Assembly: GCF_000733295.1 (NCBI RefSeq)
Contig: NZ_JPMI01000305.1
Span: forward strand, 1 to 63,144
Source: Archangium violaceum Cb vi76
GTDB taxonomy: Bacteria; Myxococcota; Myxococcia; Myxococcales; Myxococcaceae
Reading direction: 5' to 3'
Length of the DNA stretch: 63,144 nucleotides
The notes beneath the pieces were generated by a model. The model was not told where the DNA came from. It ran no database searches and saw only the letters and a list, made by a program, of their open reading frames with translations. Below, piece after piece: positions 61,279 through 63,144 of the stretch (positions are counted from its first letter, which is position 1; each line of letters begins with the position of its first letter). The translations under genes and the position numbers were made by a program.

Positions 61279-63077
61279 TGGAGGTGAACGGCGAGACGCG
61301 GGAGGCGCCTCCCGGACTGCGGCGGTCGGCGCGGTACCTCGCCGCGCTCGTGCGGCTGCTGCGCCCCGCGTGGGGCCTGCTGGCCCGGGGCGCGATGCTC
61401 GGGCCCGTCATCACGCTCCTCAGCCTGGTGCCGCCCTACCTCACCCGGCTGCTGTTCGACCATGTCACCGCCACGCGGGACGTGGGCCTGCTCGAGGTGC
61501 TGGTGGCCGGCATCTTCGCCGCGTCCATGGCGGCCGTGCTGGCGGAGTCGCTGCTGAACTACACCTCGGCCTACCTGAACATCAAGTTGGAGAGCTCCGC
61601 CGTCCTCTACCTCTTCAACCATGTGCAGCACCTGCCGGATCGCTTCTTCTCCCAACGGCAGACGGGGGAGATCACCAGCCGGTTCGAGGACGCCCGCGCC
61701 GGACTGTCCCTGGTGGTGGGCCTGGTCAGGCTCGTCTTCTCGCAGGGGACGTATGTGCTGATCATCCCCTTCACCCTGGCCTCCCTGCACTGGAAGCTCG
61801 CGCTGGCGGCGATCGCCACGCTGCCGCTCGCGGTGGTGGTGCCGCTCGTGCTCGGACGCCGGATGGGAGGAGCCTGGCAGGAGGTGGTGGGCGCCTATAC
61901 CTCGCTCAACGCCCTGCAGTTGGAGGCCCTGCGGCAGACCCGCACGAGCAAGGTGCTGACGCTCGAGCCGCTCATGTACGAGCGCACGGCGGGACAGATG
62001 CGCGCGGTGCTGCGGGCGCACCTGCGGGCCCATGGAGCGGATGGGCTGCTGCGGCTGTGCGAGCGCGCGGTGGAGGCGGCGCAGATCGCCCTGTTCACCT
62101 GGCTGGGCTGGCGCCTCATCCTCGCGGGGGAGCTCAGCCTGGGTGGATACATGGCCTTCGTGGCCTATGCCGCGTACCTGCGTGGCCCGGTGCTCGAGAT
62201 CATCTCCTTCGTCACCCAGGTGCAGCAGCGCGGCGTCCACCTCCAGCGCTTCTTCGAGTACCTGAACGAGACACCGGAGCAGGATCCGTCGAGTGCCCTG
62301 CGGCCCCCGGGGCCCCTTTCGTGGCGGCTGCGCGGCGGGGTGGCGCTGGAGGGAGTGTCGTTCGCGTACACGCCGGGCGAGGAAGTGCTGCGCGAGGTGA
62401 GCGCGCGAATCGAGCCGGGGGCGGTGGTGACGATCGTCGGGCCGAGCGGCTCGGGGAAGACGACGCTGGCGCGGCTGCTGACACGGCTGGAGTCGCCCGG
62501 GCGTGGGCGCGTGCTGTACGACGGGCGCGACGCGGGGGAAGTGGAGCTCTCCGAGCTGCGCCGGCAGCTCGCCGTGGTGTGGCAGGACGTGGAGCTGTTC
62601 CACGGCACCCTGCTCGAGAACCTCACCCTGGGCCTTCCGCCGGTGCCTCGGGAGGAGGTGGAGCGCGTGGTGCGGCTGTGCGGGTTGGAGCAGCTCGTGG
62701 CGTCCCTGCCCCAGGGCTACGAGACACGGGTGGCCGAGGGGGGAGCGAGTCTATCGGGTGGGCAGCGGCAACGGCTGGCGCTGGCTCGGGCGGTGCTGCG
62801 GGATGCGCCAGTGCTGGTGCTGGACGAGGCCACCTCCCAGCTCGATGTGGAGACCGAGGCGACGGTGGTGCGGGGGTTGCTCGCACGAGCGCGGGAGCGG
62901 GGGCAGACGGTGCTGTTCATCACGCACCGGTTGGCCAACGCGCCGTTGGCGGATGAGGTGTGGATGCTCGCTGGGGGCCGGTTGGTGGGCCGGGGGCCGC
63001 ATGCGGAGCTGCTGGCACGCTGTGCGCCCTACCAACGCCTGTTCCGAGCGGGAGAGGGTGAAGCCGATGCCGCCTGA
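61275..63077 (+). CDS. ABC transporter, fused permease-ATPase (exporter type)
   Basis: This is a 600-residue half-transporter. Six membrane helices cover about residues 25-310. The ATPase has Walker A GPSGSGKTT (about 389), the Q-loop WQDVELF, signature LSGGQRQRLALARA, Walker B VLVLDEAT, and the His switch ITHR. It belongs to the exporter (HlyB/MsbA-like) class but lacks an N-terminal C39 peptidase, so leader removal would need another protease. The start (GTG 61275 or ATG 61278) overlaps the GH57-DUF1611 stop. It should export either the short peptide or a glucan or lipid made by the neighbour. Confidence 0.93.
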   Translation: MMEVNGETREAPPGLRRSARYLAALVRLLRPAWGLLARGAMLGPVITLLSLVPPYLTRLLFDHVTATRDVGLLEVLVAGIFAASMAAVLAESLLNYTSAYLNIKLESSAVLYLFNHVQHLPDRFFSQRQTGEITSRFEDARAGLSLVVGLVRLVFSQGTYVLIIPFTLASLHWKLALAAIATLPLAVVVPLVLGRRMGGAWQEVVGAYTSLNALQLEALRQTRTSKVLTLEPLMYERTAGQMRAVLRAHLRAHGADGLLRLCERAVEAAQIALFTWLGWRLILAGELSLGGYMAFVAYAAYLRGPVLEIISFVTQVQQRGVHLQRFFEYLNETPEQDPSSALRPPGPLSWRLRGGVALEGVSFAYTPGEEVLREVSARIEPGAVVTIVGPSGSGKTTLARLLTRLESPGRGRVLYDGRDAGEVELSELRRQLAVVWQDVELFHGTLLENLTLGLPPVPREEVERVVRLCGLEQLVASLPQGYETRVAEGGASLSGGQRQRLALARAVLRDAPVLVLDEATSQLDVETEATVVRGLLARARERGQTVLFITHRLANAPLADEVWMLAGGRLVGRGPHAELLARCAPYQRLFRAGEGEADAA

Positions 63078-63090
63078 GTTCTTCTACTAC

Positions 63091-63125
63091 CCCCTCTCCC
63101 CTCGGGAGAGGGTCAGGGTGAGGGT
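63091..63125. repeat. Dispersed palindromic repeat, copy 6
   Basis: CCCTCTCCC and GGGAGAGGG arms are followed by TCAGGGTGAGGGT. It lies just after the ABC exporter gene at the end of the window and may end the transcript. Confidence 0.85.
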
Positions 63126-63144
63126 GCCCGGACCCGTTCTTCAA

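Overview
The window is very GC-rich, codes on both strands almost without gaps, and carries several hallmarks of Myxococcota: a SitA-type lipoprotein toxin cassette, a DUF2381/TIGR02268 protein, many soluble PAS/GAF histidine kinases, transmembrane kinase-like proteins with PEGA tails, and a GlgE-treS-mak-glgB operon. The gene style best fits the Archangium/Cystobacter/Myxococcus group. This is inferred from gene content; no rRNA or other marker is present. No tRNA, rRNA, CRISPR array, transposase or phage gene was found. Small palindromic repeats (at least six copies) sit between genes.

Region 1 (1-12.5 kb): a GAF/PAS histidine kinase is divergent from a BlaI-type repressor. The repressor is translationally coupled to an unusual BlaR1-like M56 protease fused to a lytic transglycosylase domain. 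Next come a hybrid histidine kinase, LptD, a trehalase preceded by an EF-hand-like loop, an exported protein of unknown function and a membrane protein. Region 2 (12.5-24.6 kb): a cytochrome P450, a collapsed toxin gene with a putative surviving immunity gene, a three-gene operon (zinc ribbon, pseudokinase, frameshifted NarL-type regulator), a HAD 5'-nucleotidase, a methyltransferase, and FtsB next to a GAF-GGDEF diguanylate cyclase. Region 3 (24.8-34.7 kb): an AsmA-like protein, another histidine kinase, Fur coupled to a TlpA-like lipoprotein, an FmdB zinc ribbon and several small or lipoprotein genes, and a PHP protein.

Region 4 (34.8-38.4 kb) is a polymorphic-toxin island. A SitA-like lipoprotein with a GIY-YIG (URI-type) nuclease tip is followed by an immunity protein containing an RraB-like domain and by an Imm21-like protein. 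Region 5 (38.6-45.9 kb) is the alpha-glucan operon glgE-treS-mak-glgB: trehalose to maltose, to maltose-1-phosphate, to linear and then branched glucan. Region 6 (45.9-57.8 kb) is mixed accessory DNA: a Uma2 nuclease, DoxX, an orphan PKS acyltransferase, a second transmembrane pseudokinase with PEGA repeats, a TetR regulator with a putative oxygenase and a Coq4 homologue, DUF2381, a KAS III-like enzyme lacking its catalytic His beside a BAHD-like acyltransferase, and SlyD.

Region 7 (58.0-63.1 kb) is the best candidate for an undescribed system. A 74-residue peptide with a possible double-glycine leader is followed 6 bp later by a 997-residue GH57 glucan-branching-type enzyme fused to a DUF1611-like P-loop domain, and this overlaps by 4 bp an ABC exporter. 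Gene starts were chosen from Shine-Dalgarno matches, overlaps and signal peptides; uncertain ones are flagged in the entries.
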